Source of the DNA: DATBLE01 sp046735055
Lineage (GTDB): Bacteria > Actinomycetota > Thermoleophilia > Gaiellales > Gaiellaceae
Direction of reading: 5' to 3'
DNA: 64,000 bases
NCBI GenBank assembly: GCA_046735055.1
Contig: JBKPSO010000013.1
Span: forward strand, 1 to 64,000
A program made the position numbers and the translations under genes. Positions 41,974-49,655 of the stretch are shown here, one piece after another (positions within the stretch are counted from its first letter, which is position 1; every line of letters begins with the position of its first letter). The notes below the pieces were generated by a model. It saw nothing but the letters and a program-made list of their open reading frames with translations. It was not told the DNA's origin and did no database searches.

Positions 41974-41987
41974 ATTGACGCATCAAT
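41974..41987. promoter_or_regulatory. Inverted repeat upstream of padR (candidate operator)
   Basis: ATTGA and TCAAT flank a 4-base spacer (CGCA), 7 bases before the PadR ATG and between the divergent genes. The region is locally AT-rich. Autoregulation by PadR is the expected role. Confidence 0.4.
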
Positions 41988-42028
41988 ACTGAATGATAGT
42001 ATCGACGCGAACCACGAGGGGGCAAGGC

Positions 42029-42544
42029 ATGAAAGCGAGGCTCGCCGCATTCTCCGTGATCGCTCTTCTGATCGGCGTTGCCGCCGGCGAGGCTGATCGG
42101 ATCTTTGGACGCGGCGGCAACGAGACGCTCTCGAGCGGTGTAAGAGCAGGTTTCCTGACCGGAGGCGTGGGACGCGACGGGTTGAATGGCGGCGCCGGTC
42201 AGGACCGCGTCGCAGCCCAATACGACGACTCAATCGACCCGATTAGCTGCGGGTCCGGAGCGGACGTCGTCACTGCAGACCGCGACGACCCCGTCGCCGC
42301 CGACTGCGGACTCGTCAGCCGGCGCCTCTCCAACCGGCGCGGCGTCTGCACCTCTCCCGGCCGCGAGTGCTCAGGCGGGTCCGACGACTACGCGGCAAGC
42401 TCGCAGGCCGTCGTCGGCGCCGTCGAGTTCCTGCGCGCACGCGGGGGCAAGGAAATCGTTCTCATCGGGGCCAGCGTCGGCGCAGCGTGGAGAGGGCTGG
42501 TAGTTACGGGGTTGTCTGGCCTGCTTTCAGCATGGTGTCGATGA
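42029..42544 (+). pseudogene. RTX-like secreted protein joined to a truncated alpha/beta-hydrolase segment
   Basis: ATG 42029 begins a clear signal peptide (KARLAAFSVIALLIGVAAG). Calcium-binding-type repeats follow (RIFGRGGNETLSSG, GGVGRDGLNGGAGQDRV, ISCGSGADVVTADRDD). After SNRRGVCTSPG the sequence becomes hydrolase-like: VVGAVEFLRARGGKEIVLIGASVGAA, a strand-turn-helix with the GxSxG nucleophile elbow. Family members continue ~100 residues beyond; here it runs into WRGLVV and stops, overlapping the antisense end of the next gene by 41 bases. It looks like a broken secreted hydrolase. Confidence 0.5.
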
Positions 42545-44102
42545 GCGTTTTCGCGTCGGAGGAGACGGTGATGTGGATCGTTTTCGGTTCTCGTATCCAG
42601 GCGATCAGCCCGCGGGCCTGGAGCCGTTCGAGCTCGTACTGGAATGCGGCCGCTTGCGCGCCGGAGCCGTAGCGGCGGAGGATGTCGAAGGCGTAGCCGG
42701 TCGTGTGCAGTGAGTAACTCTGGTTTGCTTCGGGGTCTGCCGGGTCGAGCCGACGCTGGTAGGCGTCGTCGCGGATGGTGTTCGTGACGGTGAGGGGTTT
42801 GAGTTCGCCGCTGAGGGCGTAGACGCGGTTGGCGAGGTAGAGGAGGAGAGCGAGTGCTTCGGGACGTAGGCCCCGGTAGACCGACGGATCCTGGCCCACC
42901 TGGCCGGCGAGCCTGCCCATCTGCGGGTCGATCCGAAAGTGGAGGAGCGCAGGCTTGTTGGGCAGCGGCTGCAGGCGTCTTTGTTGCCAGGCGCGCTCGA
43001 GGGCGCCGGGGTCGTGGAAGTGCTGGGTGGTGCCCGGCGGGTGGAGGACATCCTCCGCGCTTGCCTTGCTGTTCTGGAGGCGAGCGAGTCGCTCGAGCTC
43101 GTCGCGGTCGTGCCGGTAGAGGCGCAGGATCTCCTTCGCGGCCAGCACCCGCCAGTAGTAGGTCTGGGAGTCGTCCCCGAACCCCGCGAGGCGATGCCAG
43201 GCTCGGGCGTGGCGCGTCGGGGAACTGTCGAAGTAGAGCCGCGCCCAGGAGAGGTCGCCGTTCGCGACGACGTCTGCGATCGGCTCGAGCTTGCGGGCGC
43301 CAGCATAGTCGTGCAGGACGGTCTCGAGGTTGCCGATCCCCATGTGGTAGGAGACGACCGCAAGATCGTCGCGGCCGAACCGTGCCCGGGCGGTCGACAG
43401 GTAGCGGACGGTGCCGGCCAGCGCCCGGGCAGGATCGAAGCGGGCGTCCACGCGACGCCGCCGCGCCCGCAGCCGTACGGCGGCAGCCGAGTCACCCCGG
43501 CGCACCGCGGCGGCGATCTTGCGCGTCAGCTTGCGGCTCGCGGCAATCTCGACATGCATGCGAAGGAAGTTGCGGCCCGTCTCGGCGAGGATCTGGGTCA
43601 GCCCGGCTGCGTTGGCCGGGTCGCTGCCGGCGATCACGTCCTGGCGGCCGCCGCTCTCCAGGAAGACGATCGCTTCGAGGAGATCGGCGTCGATGTCGGT
43701 ATCGTCCGCCGCGTGCTCGACTAGCGGTCGGAAGCTCACGGTCCGCTCCGCTGCTGCGAGCACGCCGCCGGGGCTCTTCGTGTAGAGGACGTGGGCGAAT
43801 CCGAAGGCGGCCGATCGCTCGAGCGCGGCTTCCTGCTCTACCTCGAAAGCGAGCGGGTCACGGGTGCCGATGTCCGCGCGGGGAACGAGGAGTGGTGGCT
43901 TCCCACCGTTGGTGAGCGCAAGGAACACGGCGCTGACTCCGCCGGCGATCAGCGCGGCTAGCAGCGTGGCCACGACCGATCTCCGGCGGCGCCGGCCGCG
44001 CTGCCTGCGCGCAGGCTCCAGGATCGAGCGGGCGATACCGAGATTGTGCGCACCTGAGCGGCAGGATGCTGGCAGCCGGTTCGGACGGCCCAGGGATCGC
44101 AT
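42504..44102 (-). CDS. Membrane-anchored peptidoglycan hydrolase: lytic transglycosylase plus M15-like peptidase
   Basis: 532 residues. A basic cytosolic leader (RRQRGRRRRR) precedes one membrane helix near residues 43-63 (VVATLLAALIAGGVSAVFLAL). Residues ~130-300 contain an SLT-type transglycosylase domain: LLEAIVFLESGGR with the catalytic Glu, then NAAGLTQI and VVSYHMGIGN. The C-terminal ~130 residues resemble a D,D-peptidase of the M15/VanY type, with TNTIRDDAYQRRL and SLHTTGYAFDI holding the H-x-x-G-x-A-x-D pattern. It probably cuts both glycan and peptide bonds of the cell wall. The combination in one chain is uncommon. Confidence 0.75.
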   Translation of the reverse strand: MRSLGRPNRLPASCRSGAHNLGIARSILEPARRQRGRRRRRSVVATLLAALIAGGVSAVFLALTNGGKPPLLVPRADIGTRDPLAFEVEQEAALERSAAFGFAHVLYTKSPGGVLAAAERTVSFRPLVEHAADDTDIDADLLEAIVFLESGGRQDVIAGSDPANAAGLTQILAETGRNFLRMHVEIAASRKLTRKIAAAVRRGDSAAAVRLRARRRRVDARFDPARALAGTVRYLSTARARFGRDDLAVVSYHMGIGNLETVLHDYAGARKLEPIADVVANGDLSWARLYFDSSPTRHARAWHRLAGFGDDSQTYYWRVLAAKEILRLYRHDRDELERLARLQNSKASAEDVLHPPGTTQHFHDPGALERAWQQRRLQPLPNKPALLHFRIDPQMGRLAGQVGQDPSVYRGLRPEALALLLYLANRVYALSGELKPLTVTNTIRDDAYQRRLDPADPEANQSYSLHTTGYAFDILRRYGSGAQAAAFQYELERLQARGLIAWIREPKTIHITVSSDAKTLIDTMLKAGQTTP

Positions 44103-44200
44103 CCTCCGGCACCGATAGCGCTCGCGTCCGACATCGTGGACACTGATGTAGTCGAACGAGGCAGACTGTCCGAAAGGACGCCGAAGTGGGAAGGAGCGAG

Positions 44201-44398
44201 ATGGAAGCAGCAGTCGGGAGCCGGATCGTGGTCGAGTCGGAGAAGGTTGCTCAGTCCGCGCGCTGCGGGGTGATCGAGGAGGTGCTGCAGGCGCAGCCGC
44301 CGCGGTACCGCGTCCGCTGGGACGACGGCCGGACGAGCATCATCACACCCGCTGCTGGGGCGGCGCGGATCGAGCGACGCAAGGGTCGACGCTCGTAG
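44201..44398 (+). CDS. DUF1918 domain protein
   Basis: 65 residues from ATG 44201, with AAGGAG at 44191-44196. The pattern AAVGSRIVVESEKVAQSARCGVIEEVL followed by RYRVRWDDGRTSIITP is the DUF1918 signature common in actinobacteria, an SH3-like small barrel. Function is unknown. It lies divergently from the peptidoglycan hydrolase and converges on the nuclease gene. GTG 44186 is an alternative start with its own AAGGA. Confidence 0.85.
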   Translation: MEAAVGSRIVVESEKVAQSARCGVIEEVLQAQPPRYRVRWDDGRTSIITPAAGAARIERRKGRRS

Positions 44399-44457
44399 CG
44401 GCAGGCTTCGTCGGCCAGCGCCTGCAGGTCGGCGTTCACCGCCGTGGACTCTCGCGC

Positions 44458-46170
44458 CTATTCGAGCTCTACCCGGTGAGAGGGCTCCGGGTAGTGCCCC
44501 AGCCACCCAGTGAGCTCGTGAGAGGACAGATGCTCGCCGTCCAGGGGGATAACGGTGAGTTCGGGTGGCGGCCGGCGGATGAAGCTTCCGAGGAGGAGCA
44601 TCTCCTCGGCTTGCCCGCCGGTCAGGAGTTCGCGCTCTCGACGGATGTGCCGGGCGATTGTGAGGCCGGCGTTGATCTCGAGCCGTGCGCCGGGCCCCGG
44701 CGGGAGAGGGCGGACGGCGCAGAGGACGCCGGCGCGGATGAAGAAGGCCTTCCGCCAGCCGGGGGTGAGGGCGGGTGCGATCAAGCAGGCGTCCAGTTTG
44801 CGGAGGTACTCGAGCCGACCGAGGCGCTCGAGGACGCGCTCGAGCGCCTCGAGGCGGTCGCGGAGCCGTGCTGCCTCCTCGTAGCGGAGATTCTCGGCCA
44901 GGTCGGCGAGGCGCTGCCGAAGGCGGGGCAGAGGCCCGCCGGCGAGGAGCTGCTCGAGCTCTTCCGGCGTGGCGCTCGCAAGTGCGCGGGCGGCGAGCCC
45001 GGCCTGTCGGCGGCTGCCGATCGGGCCGAGCTCGGTCGCGGTCTTGGTGACGACGAACTCGTCGCCCCGGCGTCGCAGGTAGACGCTCCGGTCCTGCCGT
45101 CGGCTGCGGGAGTTGGCGGGCGGTTGAAGTTCCCGGATCAGCCGGAGCTCCTCGAGCGCCGCCTCGAGCTCGGAGCCGAGGACGCGCCACTCGATCCGTT
45201 CGAGCGCGAGCAGGGCCGCCTCCACCGACGGGCGCTGGGCTTCGCCCTGGAAGTAGGAACGCAGGCGTGCGCGCAAGTCACGGGCACGACCGACGTAGAG
45301 CACCTCATCGTGGCCGTCGCGGAAGAGGTACACCCCGGGAACCGTCGGCGCGCCGCGAATGAGCAGGCGCTTGCTGTGCACGCGCCGCTTGCGGGGAGCG
45401 GAGAGAGTGCGCAGCTCGGAAACGCGGCGGGCTCCGAGCTCCTGCGCCAGCTCGATCAGGCGAATGAGGACCTCGGCGGTCGCCTCCGCGTCGGGCAACG
45501 CCCGATGACAGGGAGCGGTCGGCACCCCGAAGAAATGGGCGAGAGAGGAGAGGCTGACCCGCCTCAGGCGGCTTGCGAGCAGCCGGCGGGCGAGCGCTGC
45601 CGTACACAGCGGCGGCTCCGCCAGCCTGCGGCTCTCGCATCGGCGCAGTTGCCGCTCGAGGAACCGCTGGTCGAAGCGGGCATTGTGCGCGACCAGGGGC
45701 GCGTCGCCGGCGAAGGTAAGGAAGCGGCCGACGACGGTTCCGACACGGGGCGCGCCTCGCAGCTCTCGCTCGTGCAGCCCGGTCAGACGGGCAACCGGCT
45801 GGGGGAGGGGAACGCCGGGTTCGACCAGGGACTGAAAGCGGTCGACAAGCTCCAGCGCCCGGACGCGGACCGCGCCCAGCTCGCAGATTCGGCTGGTTTG
45901 CGCCGAGAGGCCCGTCGTCTCCAGGTCGAAGACCACGAACTCAGCCTCCTCTAGCAACGGATCCGGCGCGCCCGCGAGCGAGATGGTCGCGCCCGTGCAC
46001 ACGATCCGGCTGTCGCCGGCGCATACCTCGGTCAGGAGGGAGGGGGCGAGCCCGACCGGAATCGAGCGGCTTGCGAACAGGAGCCGCGCCGCTTCCATCG
46101 CGGGGAGCGATCCCCGCTCCTCCAGCGAGGCAACGAGCCGATCGAGGCCGTCGAGCGCAAGTTGCACCAA
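44458..46170 (-). CDS. DEDDh 3'-5' exonuclease fused to UvrC-type GIY-YIG nuclease
   Basis: 570 residues. Residues ~75-240 are a DnaQ-like exonuclease: VVFDLETTGLSAQ (DxE), VAHNARFDQRFL, and HRALPDAEAT (H and D). Residues ~285-370 are a GIY-YIG endonuclease with VPGVYLFRDGHDEVLYVGRA and RLRSYF. A coiled UvrB-like segment (LRYEEAARLRDRLEALERVL) follows near 440. This architecture is known in actinobacteria (a DnaQ-UvrC/Cho-like protein) and is linked to excision repair. The start is TTG 46170 or GTG 46167. It shares a perfect LexA box (46182-46195) with the divergent dinB, so both should be SOS-induced. Confidence 0.9.
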   Translation of the reverse strand: MVQLALDGLDRLVASLEERGSLPAMEAARLLFASRSIPVGLAPSLLTEVCAGDSRIVCTGATISLAGAPDPLLEEAEFVVFDLETTGLSAQTSRICELGAVRVRALELVDRFQSLVEPGVPLPQPVARLTGLHERELRGAPRVGTVVGRFLTFAGDAPLVAHNARFDQRFLERQLRRCESRRLAEPPLCTAALARRLLASRLRRVSLSSLAHFFGVPTAPCHRALPDAEATAEVLIRLIELAQELGARRVSELRTLSAPRKRRVHSKRLLIRGAPTVPGVYLFRDGHDEVLYVGRARDLRARLRSYFQGEAQRPSVEAALLALERIEWRVLGSELEAALEELRLIRELQPPANSRSRRQDRSVYLRRRGDEFVVTKTATELGPIGSRRQAGLAARALASATPEELEQLLAGGPLPRLRQRLADLAENLRYEEAARLRDRLEALERVLERLGRLEYLRKLDACLIAPALTPGWRKAFFIRAGVLCAVRPLPPGPGARLEINAGLTIARHIRRERELLTGGQAEEMLLLGSFIRRPPPELTVIPLDGEHLSSHELTGWLGHYPEPSHRVELE

Positions 46171-46181
46171 TCAAATTCAAG

Positions 46182-46195
46182 CGAACATATGTTCG
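46182..46195. promoter_or_regulatory. LexA/SOS box between the nuclease gene and dinB
   Basis: CGAACATATGTTCG is a perfect 14-base palindrome matching the actinobacterial and Gram-positive LexA consensus GAAC-N4-GTTC. It lies 11 bases from the nuclease start and 13 bases from the dinB GTG, controlling both directions. Confidence 0.9.
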
Positions 46196-46208
46196 ATGTG
46201 CAAGCATC

Positions 46209-47405
46209 GTGTTCGTGCCGGCGGAAGCGACGATCCTGCATGCCGACGCCGATGCGTTCTTCGCGTCAGTCGAGCAGCGCGACGATCCCCGCTTGCGCGG
46301 CCGGCCGGTGATCGTCGGTGGCGGCGTCGTACTCGCCGCCAGCTACGAGGCGAAGGCACACGGTGTCCGGACGGCGATGGGCGGAACGCAGGCCAGACGG
46401 CTCTGCCCCCACGCGCTCGTCGTCGCCCCTCGGATGGCCGCCTACGCGGAGGCGAGCCGTGCGCTCTACGCCCTCTTCGAGGACACGACCCCGTCCGTCG
46501 AGGGGCTCTCGATCGACGAAGCCTTCCTCGACGTCCGGGGCATGGAGCGGATCGCCGGCACACCGTGGGAGATCGCCGTCCGCCTCCGCCGCACCGCGCG
46601 CGAGCGTCTGGGGCTGCCCCTCACCGTTGGCATCGCCCGCACCAAACACCTCGCCAAGATTGCCAGCACAGTCGCCAAGCCCGACGGGCTCCTCCTCGTC
46701 CCACCCGGGGACGAGCTCGCCTTTCTCCACCCACTCCCGATCGAGCGGATCTGGGGGATCGGGCCGGCGACCGCCGTCCGTCTCCACCGCATCGGGGTCG
46801 CGACCGCCGGCGAGCTCGCCCGCGTGCGGGAGGCCGACCTCGAAACCATCCTCGGCACCGCCGCGGCACGCCACCTACACGCGCTCGCCAACAACCACGA
46901 CCCTCGCCCCGTCCGCCGGCGCCCCCGCCGCCGCTCGATCGGCTCCCAGCACGCGCACGGCCTGAGGCGGGCATCACCCGCGGAGATCGAGACCGACCTC
47001 GTCGCGATCGTCGACCGCGTCAGCCGCCGGCTTCGGGCTGCGAGACGCGTCGGCCGCACGGTCGTTCTCCGCCTCCGCTTCGGCGACTACAGCCGGGCGA
47101 CCCGCTCGTCCACCCTTCGCCACCCGACCGCACGGACCCGCCCCATCCTCGCCGCCGCCCGTTCCCTGCTCGCAACCGCGCAACCGCTGATCGAGCGCCA
47201 GGGCCTCACCATGATCGGCGTCACGATCACCAACCTCGAGAACGACCTCCCCCTACAGCTCTGCCTTCCCCTCGACACCGACAACGGCCAGCTTCTCGAC
47301 GCCGCACTCGACGAGATCCGCACCCGCTACGGCCCGACCGCGATCACCCGCGGCATCCTCCTGGGGCGCACAGCCGTGCCGGACCTGCCGCTTCTCCCCG
47401 ACTGA
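46209..47405 (+). CDS. dinB: DNA polymerase IV (Y-family)
   Basis: 398 residues from GTG 46209 (GTG 46215 also possible). Y-family catalytic motifs: ILHADADAFFASVEQ and SIDEAFLDVRGM supply the metal-binding acidic residues; RPVIVGGGVVLAASYEAKAHGVRTAM is the finger region. LTVGIARTKHLAKIAS and IWGIGPATAVRL follow, then the little-finger domain. It carries out error-prone bypass of damaged bases. The LexA box directly upstream predicts SOS control. It lacks an evident C-terminal beta-clamp peptide beyond the final LPLLPD residues. Confidence 0.93.
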   Translation: MFVPAEATILHADADAFFASVEQRDDPRLRGRPVIVGGGVVLAASYEAKAHGVRTAMGGTQARRLCPHALVVAPRMAAYAEASRALYALFEDTTPSVEGLSIDEAFLDVRGMERIAGTPWEIAVRLRRTARERLGLPLTVGIARTKHLAKIASTVAKPDGLLLVPPGDELAFLHPLPIERIWGIGPATAVRLHRIGVATAGELARVREADLETILGTAAARHLHALANNHDPRPVRRRPRRRSIGSQHAHGLRRASPAEIETDLVAIVDRVSRRLRAARRVGRTVVLRLRFGDYSRATRSSTLRHPTARTRPILAAARSLLATAQPLIERQGLTMIGVTITNLENDLPLQLCLPLDTDNGQLLDAALDEIRTRYGPTAITRGILLGRTAVPDLPLLPD

Positions 47406-47439
47406 AGCCGCGGCTGAGGCGTGTCACCTCTTTCGGCCC

Positions 47440-48207
47440 TCAGAAAGAACGAAGGCGGAAACCGCCGTCAACGGGAATTGTCGCTCCAGTCACGACTGCA
47501 AAGGTTGGGCTGCAGAGGGCTGCGACGATGTCGGCCACGTCGCGCCGCGTAACGAGCCGGCCTGCCGGTGTTGCCTCGATCGCGCGGTCGACGAACGTCG
47601 GGTCGAACTCGGCGATGTCGGCCGCGCTCTCGATGATCTGACCCGGCGCGACGGCGTTCACCGTCACGGCCGGCCCCAGCTCGACAGCGAGCTCCTCTGT
47701 GAGGAAGATCAATGCGTCCTTCGCGAGGCCGTAGATCGAGTGATTGCGGAGGACGTAGGAGGCGGCGGAGATGTTGACAATGCGTCCCCAGCCGGCACTC
47801 ATCATTCCAGAGGCGACACACTGAGACGCGAGGTAGGCGGCCTTGACGTTCGCATCCCAGATGTGATCCCAGTCCGACTCCGGAAGCTCGGAGTAGGGGG
47901 TCATGCTGAACGGGCCCGCGTTGTTGACGAGCACGTCGACACGTCCCCCCAGGGCCTCCGCCGCTGTCTCGACGAGCCTGCGAATCTCGGCCGACTGCGT
48001 GATGTCTGCCTGGATCGCCACGTGCTTCCCCCCGGCCTCGTTCTGGAGGCGCTGGACCAACCCCTCCGCCGCCTCGGCTGACGCGTGGTAGTTGACTGCG
48101 ACGGCAGCGCCGTGCTGGGCGAGACGCTCGGCAATGACTGCCCCGAGGTTGCGGGAGGAGCCCGTGACCAGGGCGGTCTTGTCTTCGAGGAAGCGGTCGT
48201 CCGCCAC
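47440..48207 (-). CDS. Short-chain dehydrogenase/reductase
   Basis: 255 residues from GTG 48205-48207. Classic SDR motifs: TALVTGSSRNLGAVIAERL (cofactor loop TGxxxxxG), VDVLVNNAGPF, IVNISAASYVL with catalytic Ser, and YGLAKDAL with the YxxxK pair; the C-terminus ends VTGATIPVDGGF. The Arg after TGSS favours NADP(H). Its GTG overlaps the stop of the small barrel gene by one base, making it third in an operon with the LLM oxidoreductase. It may reduce a keto group or act as an FabG-like enzyme in the same catabolic route. Confidence 0.9.
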   Translation of the reverse strand: MADDRFLEDKTALVTGSSRNLGAVIAERLAQHGAAVAVNYHASAEAAEGLVQRLQNEAGGKHVAIQADITQSAEIRRLVETAAEALGGRVDVLVNNAGPFSMTPYSELPESDWDHIWDANVKAAYLASQCVASGMMSAGWGRIVNISAASYVLRNHSIYGLAKDALIFLTEELAVELGPAVTVNAVAPGQIIESAADIAEFDPTFVDRAIEATPAGRLVTRRDVADIVAALCSPTFAVVTGATIPVDGGFRLRSF

Positions 48208-48527
48208 TATTCGATCACCTCGCCGTACACGACGAGCGACTCTCCCACGAAGCTCGACCACTCGTCGAAGAACCGCTGCACCTCGGGGTTCCCGCTCGGA
48301 TCGAGGCTCTTGCGATAGGCCTCGAGGTCGGTGATCTCGACGACCTCGAGGTAGTCGTGGGGCGCCGGTCCGCCGTCGAAGAGCCCGTCGAGTCGTGTCA
48401 CGAGATAACTCCGGATCGTCGGCAGGCTGCGGGCGAACGGGTAATCGACCTCTCGGACGAAGCGCTCGTAGTCGGCAGGGTCGACTCCCTCTCGAAGTGT
48501 GTTCAGAAAGAAGACTCGCTGAGCCAT
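48207..48527 (-). CDS. Small dimeric-barrel protein (REDY/HapK or EthD-like)
   Basis: 106 residues: RVFFLNTLREGVDPADYERFVREVDYP, then TIRSYLVTRL, HDYLEVVEITDLEAYRKSL and FDEWSSFVGESLVVYGEVI. The F-x-N-x-L-x-x-G-x-x-x-x-x-YE opening and strand-helix repeat suggest a ferredoxin-like dimeric alpha+beta barrel, as in REDY-like HapK proteins. Such proteins may act as cyclases, monooxygenases or chaperones for reactive intermediates. The ATG overlaps the LLM gene stop (TGATG). Confidence 0.65.
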   Translation of the reverse strand: MAQRVFFLNTLREGVDPADYERFVREVDYPFARSLPTIRSYLVTRLDGLFDGGPAPHDYLEVVEITDLEAYRKSLDPSGNPEVQRFFDEWSSFVGESLVVYGEVIE

Positions 48528-49522
48528 CAGCTCTCCTCGAGTCGCGGTAGCACCTCGGCGGCGGCCAGTCGGAGCATCTCCTCAGCCCGCTCGGCTGGTG
48601 TCGGGAAGAGCACGACGGTGTCCGCGCCGGCCGCGAGGAGAGCCTGGATCTTCTCTGTGCACTCGTCGGGGTTGCCGGCGACAACGAGGTCTTCGACCCA
48701 CGCCTCCTCGATCCCCGCCTCGACCGCCGCCGGCCCATCCTCGGCAAGCGGGCCGGTCTTCTCGGCAATTTCGTACACCTCGGTCATCGCGTTGACGGGG
48801 TCGGCTGCGAGGTAGAAGGCCATCGTGGGGCGGATCGCCGCGCGGGCGCGTTCGCCGTCAGGGTCGATCGAGAACATGGTGAAAGCCGCGAAGGGGTGCG
48901 CGGCGCCGTTGCGTCCGGCGGCGGCCTGGCCGGCCGCGATCCGCTCACGGGCCCACGCGAGGTAGCGGGTGCCTGCCATGACCGACCCGATCGTCCCGTC
49001 TGCGATCTCCCCCGAGAGGTGGAGCATCTTCGGGCCGATGATGCCCATGAACACGGGAACCGGATCGGGGGGCGGGTACGTGAGCTTCACCTCGTTGAAC
49101 GAGAAGTACTCGCCCTGCTCGGTCAGCTCCTCGCCGGCGAGCAGGCGGCGCAACGCCGAGACGCACTCGCGCATCGCACGGACGCGTGAGCGAGGCATCA
49201 GGTGCATCTGGCGGACCCAGGAGGGAACACCGAGGCCGATCCCGGGCCGGACGCGTCCCGGGTGCATGCGAGCGAGAGTCGAGACCTCCATTGCCAGCAG
49301 CGCGGGATGGCGGACCATGGCCGAGACGATTCCGAGGCCGACGGGGATCGCACGGGTTGCTGCGAGCGCGGCGCCGGCACCGGAGATCCCTCCGGTGAAG
49401 AAGTAGTCCTCGGCGAGCCACAGCTCTCGGAATCCGAGCTCCTCGCCCAGCCGCGCCGTTGAAGCGATCTGCTCGGGTGCGAGATGGCTTCCCAGGACAA
49501 GGCCGACCGGGGGACTGTTCAC
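48527..49522 (-). CDS. LLM-class flavin/F420-dependent oxidoreductase 1
   Basis: 331 residues of the luciferase-like monooxygenase fold: LGEELGFRELWLAEDYF, VGLGIVSAMVRHPALLAMEVSTLARM, PGRVRPGIGLGVPSW, PVPVFMGIIGPKMLHLSGEIADGTI. These are typical of F420-dependent reductases from actinobacteria. It is first in an operon with the barrel protein and SDR. Across 133 bases lies the divergent HyuA-like operon with a candidate IclR operator between. The reaction is unknown, but flavin or F420 redox of a heterocycle fits the context. Confidence 0.85.
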   Translation of the reverse strand: MNSPPVGLVLGSHLAPEQIASTARLGEELGFRELWLAEDYFFTGGISGAGAALAATRAIPVGLGIVSAMVRHPALLAMEVSTLARMHPGRVRPGIGLGVPSWVRQMHLMPRSRVRAMRECVSALRRLLAGEELTEQGEYFSFNEVKLTYPPPDPVPVFMGIIGPKMLHLSGEIADGTIGSVMAGTRYLAWARERIAAGQAAAGRNGAAHPFAAFTMFSIDPDGERARAAIRPTMAFYLAADPVNAMTEVYEIAEKTGPLAEDGPAAVEAGIEEAWVEDLVVAGNPDECTEKIQALLAAGADTVVLFPTPAERAEEMLRLAAAEVLPRLEES

Positions 49523-49609
49523 GCGGGTGTCCGGGGGTGTGTCGCGGCGATCCGGGCGGACGATAGTTGAGGATCGTGCCCCGGCTGATAAAGATCTACC
49601 CGCAAGTCT

Positions 49610-49624
49610 TGGTACAGCGTTTCA
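49610..49624. promoter_or_regulatory. Candidate IclR/KdgR-type operator upstream of the HyuA-DUF917 operon
   Basis: TGGTAC-N3-GTTTCA is a partly symmetric site 31 bases before the HyuA GTG. It matches the site at 54625-54639 (TGAAAC-N3-GTCTCA) at most positions, including the spacer length. Both resemble the TGAAAC-N3-GTTTCA type of site used by KdgR, an IclR-family regulator. Confidence 0.45.
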
Positions 49625-49655
49625 AAATCTCGGAGCAACCGTCAAGGAACACCAC

